Positions 46,378 to 56,767 of a DNA stretch of 64,000 nucleotides are shown piece by piece. A program made the position numbers and the translations under genes. Origin of the DNA: Phellopilus nigrolimitatus (lineage: Eukaryota; Basidiomycota; Agaricomycetes; Hymenochaetales; Hymenochaetaceae); the NCBI GenBank assembly GCA_021029095.1, contig JAJOHG010000004.1, positions 1,116,001-1,180,000 of the forward strand, read 5' to 3'. Numbering within the stretch: the first letter of the stretch is position 1; every line of letters begins with the position of its first letter. The notes under the pieces were generated by a model, which saw only the letters and a program-made list of their open reading frames with translations, was not told the DNA's origin and made no database searches.

Positions 46378-47360
46378 TCAGACAACGACACAGCCCCCAC
46401 AGCATCCAGAAGACTCTTCCTGTGAGCTCTGAGCGTTGTAGGCGCCAGGCTGTGAAGGAGCAGCCGGACGACCAGACTGTTGTTCCTACATCCGGAAGAA
46501 GTTCAGAGAAAAGTCAGTAGACCATATGAAAGGAGGTGGTAAAATTACCGACTTTGTTGTACCTTCTGATCTCTCGGACCAGGTTCGAAAATGCTTCATC
46601 AACATTGATACGCTGCTTAGCGGACGTCTCGATGAACTTGCAGTTAAAGTACTTGGCAAGATCACGACCCTCTTCACGTTTCATCAGCATCAATGTCCGT
46701 GACATGTATCTTCAAGAAAATTCGCACCATTCATTCCGACCTGACGCTCGTATTCCAAGTCACATTTATTCGCGACGACGATGACGGGAAAAGAGTCCTT
46801 ATCCTTAACGCGGAGAATTTGCTGATGGAACGTGCTGATCTCCTCGAACGAACTACGCGAAGTGATGGAGTATACGAGAAGGAAACCCTCACCGGTGCGC
46901 ATGTACTGCTCACGCATAGCACTAGCGAAGAGAATCAATCATGAAGAGCAGAAGCATCGTAAAGCAATACACATTCACGCACCCGTATTCCTCTTGTCCC
47001 GCCGTGTCAAGGACGTCAAGCAGCGCGACCTCATCGTCGATCACACACTGCTTGCGATAAGAATCTAAAGGCCAGTTAATAGACCGGGACCAGTTACGAC
47101 AGCTCGGCGTGACATACCCTCGATTGTCGGGTCATATTCATCCACAAAATGGCTCTGGATGAATTGGATGGTGAGGGCAGATTTGCCGACGCCTAAGAAA
47201 ACATCAGCGCCAGGACTACCTAACCACACTGATGAAACGTATGCGCACCACCACCTCCTACGACAACAAGCTTGTACTCCCTGAGAAACTGTGCCTGCAG
47301 GTAGGGTTAGCATTCAGCACGAGATAAGGGCGCGTGCAAACAACGCACCCTAGCCTGCAT
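46378..47360 (-). CDS. RAS1: Ras small GTPase
   Basis: A membrane-anchored switch in growth and mating signalling. Start [20 protein letters not shown] (47358-47360). G1 is GGGGVGKS. The effector region is [21 protein letters not shown]3 is [15 protein letters not shown] and G4 is [18 protein letters not shown]5 is [16 protein letters not shown]. The hypervariable tail has [13 protein letters not shown] and a farnesylation CAAX box C-V-V-V, with upstream Cys available for palmitoylation. It ends at TGA 46378-46380. About six introns, including one splitting G3 after EEYG. Length about 205 aa. The first intron follows the fourth codon. No activating change at the usual positions (GGGGVGKS, QEEY) is seen. 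Confidence 0.95.
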
Positions 47361-48105
47361 GATTCTAACGTTCTACAAGTATGAAAAAAGAGTACGGTAT
47401 GAGAAAGAAGCGATGAAGGTGACAATCGTGACAATGTCGAGACGAGGACGACGAAAACGGCCTTCGAGGAGTGCAGAAAGTAAGCTGTTCGGAACGTGTG
47501 ATCTGAGGTTGCCGGAGACTGTTTGCACATTGTTTGCTTCTTTCGCTCGATTTGGTCCCGAAGCCTTTAATAGAGAATAACACAGCCTCTGCGTATTACA
47601 GTCAAACTTCCCATACTGCATAGGGTTCGGTGGAAGGGTCGGGCTATGCATTTTCAGAGGTTATGCAGTAAGAGAAACTCATAAACTAGTACGTAATTAA
47701 AACATTGGTTGAAAGTGTAGTAAGATAGCAGAAGGCATAACAACGAAAACTCGGGCTCGCAATAATACACACTGAGCCTCGAGGTCTGTTGTAGCTTGGC
47801 ATGCAGTAGGTGGCAACATCACCAGCAGCTCATCATCCAGTCCATCGATCATATTGATACGGGCCTGCTCTATGATTTCTGGTCGGTCCATTACTCCATA
47901 ATGTTCTCTGCATCAATGTGCAAAATGTTGTTGACAGAGACTGAGACGTTTTGAGACCATACAGGTGTAAAAACGCAAAGCAAATCACAACTGAAATGAC
48001 CTCACATACTGCATATCGTAAGTAATTTTTCCCATTTGCATATGCAATATGCATTATTATTTTTATGCATTATCTTATAGGTATTTTCTAACTACCGACA
48101 TGTTT
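47361..48105. other. RAS upstream region with left-flank repeat modules
   Basis: Upstream of RAS. Contains a segment resembling the inverse of right-flank sequence: CAGTCAAACTTCCCATA at about 47600, against TATGGGAAGTTCGACTG near 53737. It also contains CTATGCATTTTCAGAGGTTA at about 47644, similar in direct orientation to CTATGCATTTCGGGAGGTTA at about 53692. AT-rich with several ATGCAT motifs. Confidence 0.55.
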
Positions 48106-48500
48106 GACGGTCGTTACTGGACAAAATAGTGGACTTAGACTTGAGATAGTGATGATCATCGATGATCATCGATGATCACTAGTGATCACTGGTGAAAACC
48201 AAGTCCAAAAGCTATTCATCGATGATCACTAGTGATCACTAGTGATCGTCGATGAATGGGCACTTGGTTTTCATCGTTCACTAGTGATCACTAGTGATCA
48301 TTAATGAATGGGCACTTGGGTTCACTGTTCATCAGTGATCATCAATGAATGTCGTGCTTCGACTTGAGTATTCACCAGTCATTGATGAACAGTGAAATTC
48401 TGTTTATTCAAGTCTAATAAAAAGCCTCATAAATGAGCAATGATCAGTGAATGGACTTGACTGGCGTTCACCACTCATCAGTGAGTGGTGAATGCCTCAA
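48106..48500. repeat. Left palindrome-tiled array (inverted copy 1)
   Basis: Tiles of the perfect 10-bp palindromes TCATCGATGA and TCACTAGTGA, with variants, alternate with spacers carrying AACCAAGTCC or its inverse (ACTTGGTTTT). The clearest unit is 48216-48255: palindromes in order A-B-B-A, with one mismatch to a perfect 40-bp palindrome. The outer edge carries GACGGTCG at 48106-48113 followed by TTACTGGACAAAA. Positions 48151-48247 match the reverse complement of 53506-53602 with one mismatch in 97 bases, by eye. From about 48290 to 48490 the tiling degrades. Confidence 0.85.
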
Positions 48501-50600
48501 ATCCGAGATCATCCGACAAAAAAGACTATAATTTAATATTTAGTAGTAACACAGCCGCAAACTGTGATCGACGTTCTGCTTCGTCCTGGTACGCGATATC
48601 GGGCGGACACCCGCCCTCGTTCCCACGCTCTCGTCCAACCCAGCTCCTGAGGTTTCGAAACAATCTCCTCGTCTCGTCTGCACAGTCCATCACGTCCAGA
48701 CGCAGCTTTGGAAGCAGACACATAACGCTGTGCATGCGTCGACTATGACGGCCTAAGTTTGTCCGACACCTCGTCGCTCGTGAGTTTGGACAAATACAAG
48801 AACCGCAATAGCAGCGGCTCTTCGCTGTCTCTTTCGTTCGGATTGGCGGCGCACACCGAGCCGGAGGATGAGAGCGTCACTTTCAGCTCGAGGGACACCG
48901 GGTTACTCGTGCAAAAAACGAAGACAGTCATGAACGGCGGGAGCGGGTCGACAGTGCAGGACTTCCACACCTTGTATGGCTTGGAGTCTGAGTCTGACGC
49001 AAGCACGTTCGATGGTACGTCCTTGGTGTCCAAATCTCTGTTTCATTTTCTGTTTTGTTCTGTTTTGTTCTAACATCTAGAAAAAAGAGCGGTACCCCGC
49101 GGATCCTTCTGCAGTTTTCAAGCGGCTGAAGTTGTCGAATCCTCCGAGTCCATCGAGCGAAATGCGCAATGGCTGCACGACCAGACGTCGCGCGCTATCA
49201 ACGGCATCATGACACCCGAGTCTGTCGTCTCCGATGGTTCCTCACTCGTGCTGAATGGCGACGATCTGGATGCGCAGAGCCCGTTTGACGGCGACCTTGC
49301 ACTGCAGCAGGACAACGGCCACTATTACTACACGTACACCTCCGGGAACTCGCCGTCCGCAGCATCCGCATCCGCTGGTCGCGACGACGTCAGTATCGGC
49401 GAGCATGGCAGCCACTGCGTCGCGGACTGGCGCGATCCAAAGCTACACTGGCTTGCGTCTCAGAAGAAACTTGCGCAGCCCCAGCTTAAGTCTGGTTCGT
49501 CCGATTACCCCTCCCCCTCCTCCTCGTCGAATCGCCAATTCGCATCCTGGTCGACCTCCGACCCACTTTCACGCACCGCGGACACCCCGCCCGAGGTCCG
49601 GCAGCGCGTGCCACCCGCATGCACGGACTGCTCCGCGTGCGGCGTTTTCTCAACGCGTTCCACTACGTGTGCTCGACATGCGGGGAGCGCACGCTGCGCC
49701 CGCGCGCGAGCCCCGGCGCGAACGGGCACACAAACGGGAGGGGCAAAACGCGCGCCGACGTGTCGATGTTCGACCCGCTCGTGCACCCGCCGCGCGCACA
49801 CACGAACGGCAAGCCGTTCCCCGCGCGCCCACGCCCGTTGCCCACGCTCCCCTCCGCGCCCTCCGTGTCGTCTGCGTCGTCGTCGTCGACGGGGGGTACG
49901 AGCTGTGCCCAGGCTGCTTCGAGACGGCCGGCGTGCTGCATGCACTGGCGGGCGGTGCGGCGCCCGACGAGCCCACCTCGGCCTTGCCGGAGGACCAGCG
50001 CACGCTGAGCCAGCTGCGGCGCACGGCGCCAAGGCAGAAAGGCCACTTCCTCCATGCGTACCTCGAGAAGCTGCGGAGCGTGTCGGGGTGGATAGATGTT
50101 GGTGCGTGTCTTCTTTTGATCTCGATATTAGTGGATGCTAAGTAGCCCGGATGGTGCAGAGCAAGACAATATAAGTGAATATACGATCTGCAACACCTCT
50201 CTGACAACGCAGCGCTACAAATGCGCATCGTGCAAAAACTTCGTACTCTGCTGCGCGTGCTACAAGTCTGTGGTCTCCACCAATCATAATGTCCTTCTAT
50301 GTACTTTAACTTGTCTTCTCCCCCCATTTTTCTAGCCAAGTACACGAAATACATCCTTCACACCTTTCCTCGATGTTCCCGACCGGCCACACCGTTCTCG
50401 AAGCGAGCCTGACCTGGAGCTGACAAATAACTTGAATATTGATGGACTCGGGGACAAATGTAAGCCATTCGTATCTCTAAATGAAATAAATATTGACAAT
50501 CCCGGATTGTAACAGCGCTAACACATCCAAATGTCAAGTGTGCCCAGTAAGTCCACTATTACCTTTCTTTTAAGGAAGACTGATAAAATCTGATAGTTGT

Positions 50601-50612
50601 CTTATGGACATA
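50601..50612 (+). repeat. 12-bp target-site duplication, left copy
   Basis: CTTATGGACATA, encoding L-M-D-I in the ZZ exon that begins at 50597 after a GTAAGT...ATAG intron. Identical to 51686-51697. Confidence 0.85.
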
Positions 50613-51685
50613 TCTTACGTGAACTCTTCTGCTGCTTCGCTTTGGGATCCATCCCCATCTTTGTTTTCCTCCATGACAGCATTCAACATACCACTTGTAT
50701 TCTTCTTCTGCGCAGGGAGCACGAACGGCGGCATATCTTCCTGTTCATCGGTATCGACAAACTGTAGACGCTGGCTAAAGAGGCTTTGACTGTCCATTGC
50801 TGAGCGTGACCCAGAAGGAGGGGAATCATCAATGTCCTCCAAACAGCCGAAGAAATGGTCAACCTTCTCTTGCGAACGCCGAAGAGGTGTCTGTTCGCCG
50901 CGGGGAAATGTCCACATCTTGTTGAGTGAAGCGCGGTTAACATGCCCTACGCTTTGGACTACGGGGGAAGGCAGTGGAACAGGCGTTGGACAGGGGGATG
51001 AAGACGGCGAAGGCGACGGGGATAGCGATCTTGAAGATAACGGAACATCGCTCCGCGACGGCACTGGCGTACTGTTGGCAGCAAGACGGAAATGGGATAA
51101 AGAATGTGGCAGATCCTCGTCAAAACTGGACGTTGAACGCGTAGGGCTTGTGAAGCTAAGATCAAAAGCGTCTTCGTCTTCGTAGCGTGCAAGCTCGTTG
51201 TCTTCCTCGAAGGCCCCATCGTCACGCTCGTCTGACTCCTCTTCAACGGCCCTTCAGAGTAAAAGGAGCCTTGAGAGCTTGCCGGCCCTCTTCCTCCGAA
51301 TCATCCGTTGTACAAGCTGAATCGATGCTCATGAAACCAATCCCCTTGCTTCGAGCCTGGATATTGAACGCCTTGCACGCCTCCTTCGGCTGCTCTCCCG
51401 TAACTCTGGGAGTCTCTAGGATACCAGCCTCGTCGAGCTGACGGATGAGTTGCTCGCGGTACGCCTGCTCGGTAGCCAATGTGTCGCGAACTTTGTAGAG
51501 CTCGATCTCAACGCCTTTCCTCGCTTGAAGTAACGACTGCGCATCATTGAGTTGCCGCTTCGCAACGTCTGCATCCTCCTTGAGCGCAGCACACTCTTGA
51601 AGGGCTTGTCGAAGTTGAACCTGAGTCGTCTCCAACCTGCGGGATATGCTAGAAACTTCTTCCTCTTTCACCTTGAGCTGGCGAT
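50613..51685 (-). pseudogene. Inserted antisense fragment of a coiled-coil protein gene
   Basis: A 1,073-bp segment flanked by the 12-bp direct repeat. On the minus strand it opens directly at the junction in mid-ORF: RQLKVKEEEVSSISRRLETT, QVQLRQALQECAALKEDADV. A strong coiled coil of about 110 residues follows, then ACKAFNIQARSKGIGFMSID. One base shift at about 51248-51254 (a G run) passes to AVEEESDERDDGAFEEDNEL, then a Ser/Pro-rich region and NKMWTFPRGEQTPLRRSQEK, DHFFGCLEDIDDSP, ending SEAAEEFT with TAA five bases from the junction. No introns, no poly-A, no terminal inverted repeats. I cannot name the family. It looks like a partial copy of a gene from elsewhere. Confidence 0.75.
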
Positions 51686-51697
51686 CTTATGGACATA
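51686..51697 (+). repeat. 12-bp target-site duplication, right copy
   Basis: CTTATGGACATA again, resuming the ZZ exon in frame as LMDI-VGARFHCTICESVDIC. This shows that the exon was once continuous. Confidence 0.85.
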
Positions 51698-52949
51698 GTA
51701 GGCGCTCGTTTCCATTGCACGATTTGCGAGTCGGTGGATATATGTTCGAATTATGAAGCTGCTGGCTTGCCTGGGAACCTAGATACTGACGATGGTGGTC
51801 ACAATACCTCCCACATCATGATCAAGGTAAATATACTTGACAGATAAAACACAGTTCTGACCAAACTGACCAACTCATCTTATCGAAGATCCCCATCCCC
51901 TTAAATTCGAGCAAAGTGCAGACAGCGCGCGGCCGCTATGGACCGGTCGCGACTCACTGTACGTACAGCGCACACCCAGAAGACGCGTGCGTGCGGACTC
52001 GCTTCGGGAGGCCGACGCAGTCACCATCATCGGGTCCGGCTCGAAACATGCACGCAGCGGCTGCTGCGACCGCAAGGCGCTCGACCTCCGCATCGCGTGC
52101 AAGGGGTGCAACCAGAGCAACGTCGGCGTGCGGTTCCAATGTGCGACGTCTGCAACGAAGACCCAGTCGTATGGCTTGTAGTGTTTTCCCTATATTTGCA
52201 AAATGATGCGGGGCTTGACTGGAGCTGTTGTTCGCTCTTCGTATTGCTCCGTTCAGTGCGCCAACTGCGAGCAGCGATCGTATCTTCTTCACGACTTAAT
52301 GCATATTTTCTTTAAGCTACCGCGGCCCGTGGACCGTCCGATTGAGTCGCAATTTGCCATTCTGCCAATCCTGTACGTCCCCAACGCATTCCCTTCACAT
52401 ATCGTGTTCCGTAAACTAACGTCTGTTCGCGGATGTTAGGTACAGGCAGCCCGCAGGTCCAGCAGGTTGACTCAACCCCTCTCATCCCAAAGGTCCGTAC
52501 ACCCTTCCGTGTCCGGAAAACCAGTCTTCTTTTTCTGACGCAGTTTCATCTGCTGTTCCAGTTTATCTCGCGACACTTCACCACAACGCGGTGCTGTGTG
52601 ATCACTGCATGGACTGCATCAAAGGCGTGTGGTTCCGTTGTGTGTACTGCGCGAAGGATCTCTGCGATGTGTGCGAAAACTTGAGTCCGCACGCGCACGA
52701 TCGCACCCATTTCTTCTATGTTTTTAAGGCGCCGGTGAATACTTTATTCTCTTGTGCTTTAAGTTTTTGTGCCTCTATTGTTACAACTCGGTTTACTCTA
52801 TTTTAGGTGGATATGCAGATCTTCAGGTGAGAATAAATGTCTCTGTGTCACGTTTTACCTGTCCGTTCGTTGCTTCGCAGGAGGACGCAGAGCTGGATAA
52901 TCTGGAAGGGAGCCCGCCGGTGCTGAACTATCCCGTGTATTACTTGTAA

Positions 52950-53305
52950 TGTCACTTCTGTTTGCTATCATTTTGTTGCCAATTAGCATCACATGTATTT
53001 TGCCTTCCTGTACTTCCAGTGCTTGTTGTATATGTAGCGGATGCATTTCAATCTTCTTGGATGATTTATGGGTTGGCTCAGAGTGCAAAAAAGTGTAATC
53101 AAGACATAGTAATGTGTTGAGGGGCACTCTAATTTATGTTTGTTTGGAAAAGAAAACTAGACAATGAATTGTTCATGAGTGTGGCTTGAATGGAGCTCCG
53201 GGATCTACCCTATGACGTGCCGCCGACTGCAGCTTCGAAATGATGTGTCATAAGGACATCGGGTCTGGTCGGAAAGAAGGTTATTTGTAATAAATCTTGT
53301 CTTTC
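52950..53305. other. 3' flank of the ZZ gene
   Basis: No gene. Unique-looking sequence between the ZZ gene stop and the right array. Confidence 0.4.
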
Positions 53306-53668
53306 AAGTCGTTTTCATTGATCATAAATGAACAATGATTAAGATTTGACTTTTTAAAAATCATTACTCATTGATGATCATCAATGATCATCAATGAGTA
53401 GTCATCACCAGTGATCACTAGTGAGCAACGAAAACATAACTTTTTTCATTGATGATCACTGATGACTAGTGAATTCCAAGTCTCCGTTCATCGACGATCA
53501 TCGATGATCACTAGTGATCACTAGTGATCATCGATGAATAGCTCTTGGACTTGGTTTTCACCAGTGATCACTAGTGATCATCGATGATCATCGATGATCA
53601 TCGATGAATTTCCCAAGTCAAAGTCCAAAATCCCCAAGTCCAATGTTTTTTGTCCGATAGCGACCGTC
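53306..53668. repeat. Right palindrome-tiled array (inverted copy 2)
   Basis: Same tile family as the left array, in reverse orientation. Positions 53498-53537 are a perfect 40-bp palindrome built of four 10-bp palindromes: TCATCGATGA, TCACTAGTGA, TCACTAGTGA, TCATCGATGA. Runs of TCATCGATGA repeat three times at about 53578-53607. Spacers carry GGACTTGGTTTTCACC. The outer edge is TTTTTTGTCCGATAG followed by CGACCGTC (53661-53668), the mirror of the left outer edge. Inner part (53310-53470) is degenerate. Confidence 0.85.
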
Positions 53669-56600
53669 ATAGACATGGTGGAACCTTTGGTCTATGCATT
53701 TCGGGAGGTTATGCATTATGAGAAGGATTCATTATGGGAAGTTCGACTGTATTGCAGAAATGCATCAATCAATGCGCAGAGCTTTTTCCACGTCCCTTCA
53801 GCTGCTCGATGTCTTACCGAGGCTTGGGTGAGAATAATCGCGTTTTTCTTTCAATCCGAGATTTCTGACTACTTATCAGTCACGTAAGTACCTTCGCCAA
53901 CAAGTACCTTAGCCCTGGCTGGTGGAAAAGAGCATTTTTGAGAGCTTGTAAACACTGATATCACTGATTTTTGATGCCACTTGACATTGAATGACGTGTG
54001 GAAATCCAGTGTGCCTTACGCAGTTCTTCGGCGGGTATAAAAGCCCCAGATTCGCTTACGTACATAACCTCTTTTAACTCCGTGTCGTACAGATGCACTG
54101 CTCGACCCAAAAATCTCACTAATAATCAATGAATATCGAAGAAACTCGGAAATAATATAGAGAGTAACTCCGTATACCACTATTGCAAGTTTGGAAATGC
54201 TTGAGAAGCTTATATTCGACCTATTGGTGAGGTAGTTTGGATCTTGATGTTTGTGGCTGGGACATACAGAACACAAAAACAACTCATTGCAAGGTACCCG
54301 TTCCAGGTCCTGTGAGCCATATGTGCTTATAAGTCTAACCACGCGAAGAAGCTCAGCTACACATACATTTGACTAGATGGCATCTCAGGGTGGGTTTGAT
54401 GCTCTAACCTTTGAATGGCTTTTCGAGTCCCTCTAATATCATTAATTAATTAATGACTTGAGCTTGATCATGTTCGCGAAAAAACCTTGCAGCGTAAGCA
54501 AGCATTACAAACAGATCCGCACATTCCACACTTGGTTGTGTCTTCATGACTTATAAATATCCTGCTTTGATTGATAACTCGAGTCCACTCGTGCCTCTGC
54601 TTTTTATACAATTAACATATATTTACATGCTCGCTCATGAGCGTGCGTACTCGGCTCGAAGTCAATCACACACGTCGTATTCTCTCCGGCCAATCCCCAT
54701 AGTCGAGCCACAATTGCTCCAATTTCCTGGCACTTGGAAAGAGATGTTTTATATATAAAAGTTTGGCGATCGTACCTTTGTAGCTGCCAAAATTATAATG
54801 TGCTATCTACACAGTCTTGACGAACAACGGACCACTCCCTTTGCAGCTGGTGTAAGAGCGTAGCTGAGAATGGTGAATACATCGATATAAAGCAGCGCCC
54901 CGACGTAGATACAAATCCGTATTAAAAACAAAAACAGAAGGAATAAAGCGCAGGTACAGCTTAAAGACCTCCAGCGTATCGAACTTCGACGAGATGAGTA
55001 CCGTCGATATCAAAGAATGTAAGACGGACAGCGATGTAGGAGTTTCGAAAACTTTATCGTCCGTGTGCGAGCCTCGGCTAGCTTCTTCAGCTTATCAATA
55101 CTAATCGAAGAGTGGGGCGACAACATTGAGGGAACCAAGATTTAGGCGAAGGCTCTGGGAAGGCGTGTGCTATCCGGCCCACCTCGATCGACAAAGCATC
55201 TAGTGTGGAAGTATGGAAGTCGGGGAATGGCTCCGCGGCAGACAAACATTCCATGATAATTGTGGCGGTTTGATTTGTTAATCCTCATTGCTTGCAAAAT
55301 CGGACGGAAGGGTATGGGCGGCACGAGAGGCCAATTCCTCGAAATGCTTCACGGTTGTCTCTAGCACGCGTGTACGGGCGCCGACATTTGTGTACTGCCC
55401 TTGGGCGTCATTCTGAACGATCTACCATCCATCGCTGAGCGCAAGTACGTGGAAGACTTCGTGAGATTCGATAAGATCAGCGCCCTCCACATCAGGCGCA
55501 CTGAGAGGTTCGAGCAGCTCATACTAAATCACCTATGCAATTTTGTAGAGCCTCGAGGTTGCGACAAAGCACCATATTGGAATATTCTGCATAGGAGAGC
55601 GGCTTTTGTTAGATGTATTTTTGCGATGCGGAGTGCCGAAGGCATCTTCATTCAATCTACTCCGACAATCCAAGGCACACGGAAGTATTGCTAGCATAAA
55701 GAAGTGCAGCGCGTGTTGTCTGATGTAATATAGCCTGAGGGGGCTTTCTCGGGTATTTCCTTTAATTTCAGAAAGCGTAAGATCCCACAACTTCCGAAAA
55801 CGTGCACCCACAGACAGCGACTTTACCTCGCAGCGAGATAGTTATGGATAACTGTGTCCCAGCGGCATGGTCGGAATGGTAACGATTCTGCGATAAGCGT
55901 GATGGTACTGTCTATGGCCGATCAGAGCTGTCCCAGTCGACTGAGTAAACTGAGGCACGAACCGGAGATTTCGAGGCTTCTAGTGTCTCTTGGCGACGCG
56001 CCCCTCAGTGAGTATTGTGATATCGAAAAATTGACGCTGACCTGATGGGTCTCGATCTTTCATTGAGTAAAGAAACAGAGGCGATGACGCCGTGTGTTTT
56101 TGCAATGCCACCAGCTGCGAACACAGGCTGACCGAAAGCCCGCCAAGCTAGCACGAGAACAGGCGATCGGTAATAGCAGTAGCTTGGATTTAATAGGAGA
56201 CGGCGCATATAATTGGAGCTACTTAGGCACTCTCTGCACCCTGACCGTGCTCTGGGATGTTCGTTCGGGGATGTCAATTTAGACCACAATCGCCGTATGA
56301 TACGGAGATTTTCAAGTCAATGAAAAAAATAAAAATAAAGAAGAAAAAAAAAGAAAAAACCTCATTGATGCCCGTTCAACTCCGGTACGAGAGGCGATTC
56401 GACCCTCACCAATCTTCTCGATAAGCGATGGAATTCGAAGATGATGTAGCCACAGTTGAAGTCGTGAAACTACAAACGCAGTCCAAATCCGATGTACATA
56501 TATTGCACAGCCTCCGCAAATCGTATATTTACTCTACAAGTGTCCCAATAAAAGGCATAATGGTTGTCTACAGTTTCTAGCTAGATAGGATACAGTTGCA

Positions 56601-56767
56601 TGTCTGGATTTCCAAAGCAAGTCGCTCAGAAAGAGAAGATAATCAGGAAGAGATAGAAAGGGGAAAAGAAAATGAGGCAAAAACCATAAGTTACCACTTA
56701 TGCGTACATCGAACTTCCGAGATATCAAGTTCTATAATCCTCACCATTCGCTCAAGTCCGAAAACAA
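53669..56767. other. 3.1 kb gene-poor stretch
   Basis: Starts with right-flank modules (CTATGCATTTCGGGAGGTTA at 53692 and TATGGGAAGTTCGACTG at about 53737). An open frame at 55401-55694 (+) reads fairly protein-like (LPSIAERKYVEDFVRFDKIS) and could be a remnant, but I recognise no family and see no flanking exons. A poly-A-rich tract is near 56325-56360. Confidence 0.4.

Larger units (their letters stand above)
48756..52949 (+). pseudogene. Decayed multi-ZZ-zinc-finger protein gene
   Basis: Pieces of one gene are spread over 4.2 kb. The N-terminal part is Ser-rich (SLVSLDKYKNRNSSGSSLSL; TVQDFHTLYGLESESDASTF; IERNAQWLHDQTSRAINGIM). Then come several ZZ-type fingers: CTDCSACGVF/LNAFHYVCSTCGE...ELCPGCFE (49620-49925), YKCASCKNFVLCCACYKS (50215), VKCAHCLMDIVGARFHCTICESVDIC (exon split, see below), ACKGCNQSNVGVRFQC...CANCEQRSYLLHDLMHIFFKLPRPV (52090-52330) and VLCDHCMDCIKGVWFRCVYCAKDLCDVCENL (52590-52685). 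It ends NYPVYYL at 52947-52949. Lesions: no in-frame start is visible after a TAA at 48723. Frame breaks occur in a T run (about 49650), in a G run (about 49895) and near 52145. An in-frame TGA lies in the conserved segment at about 52466. A zinc-ligand position is Tyr (ICSNYEAAG). A 1.07-kb insertion splits one finger. Such proteins are common in Agaricomycetes; function unknown. Confidence 0.8.

Noticed and set aside
48150..48490. CRISPR-like array of repeated short units
   Set aside because: Units are tiled palindromes with no unique spacers of constant length and no Cas genes, in a eukaryote. Classified as a palindromic repeat array.
48485..48748. Open frame at the edge of the left array as the first exon of the ZZ gene
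   Set aside because: Its frame does not join the ZZ frame and its sequence shows no ZZ-protein N-terminal features.
50613..51685. Nested functional antisense gene in an intron of the ZZ gene
   Set aside because: The reading frame starts at the junction without an ATG, is cut by a one-base shift, and the insertion lies in a coding exon as shown by the 12-bp duplication. It is a fragment, not an intact nested gene.
55401..55694. 97-codon plus-strand frame as a transposon or helicase remnant
   Set aside because: It reads protein-like, but no transposase, reverse transcriptase or helicase motif could be found.
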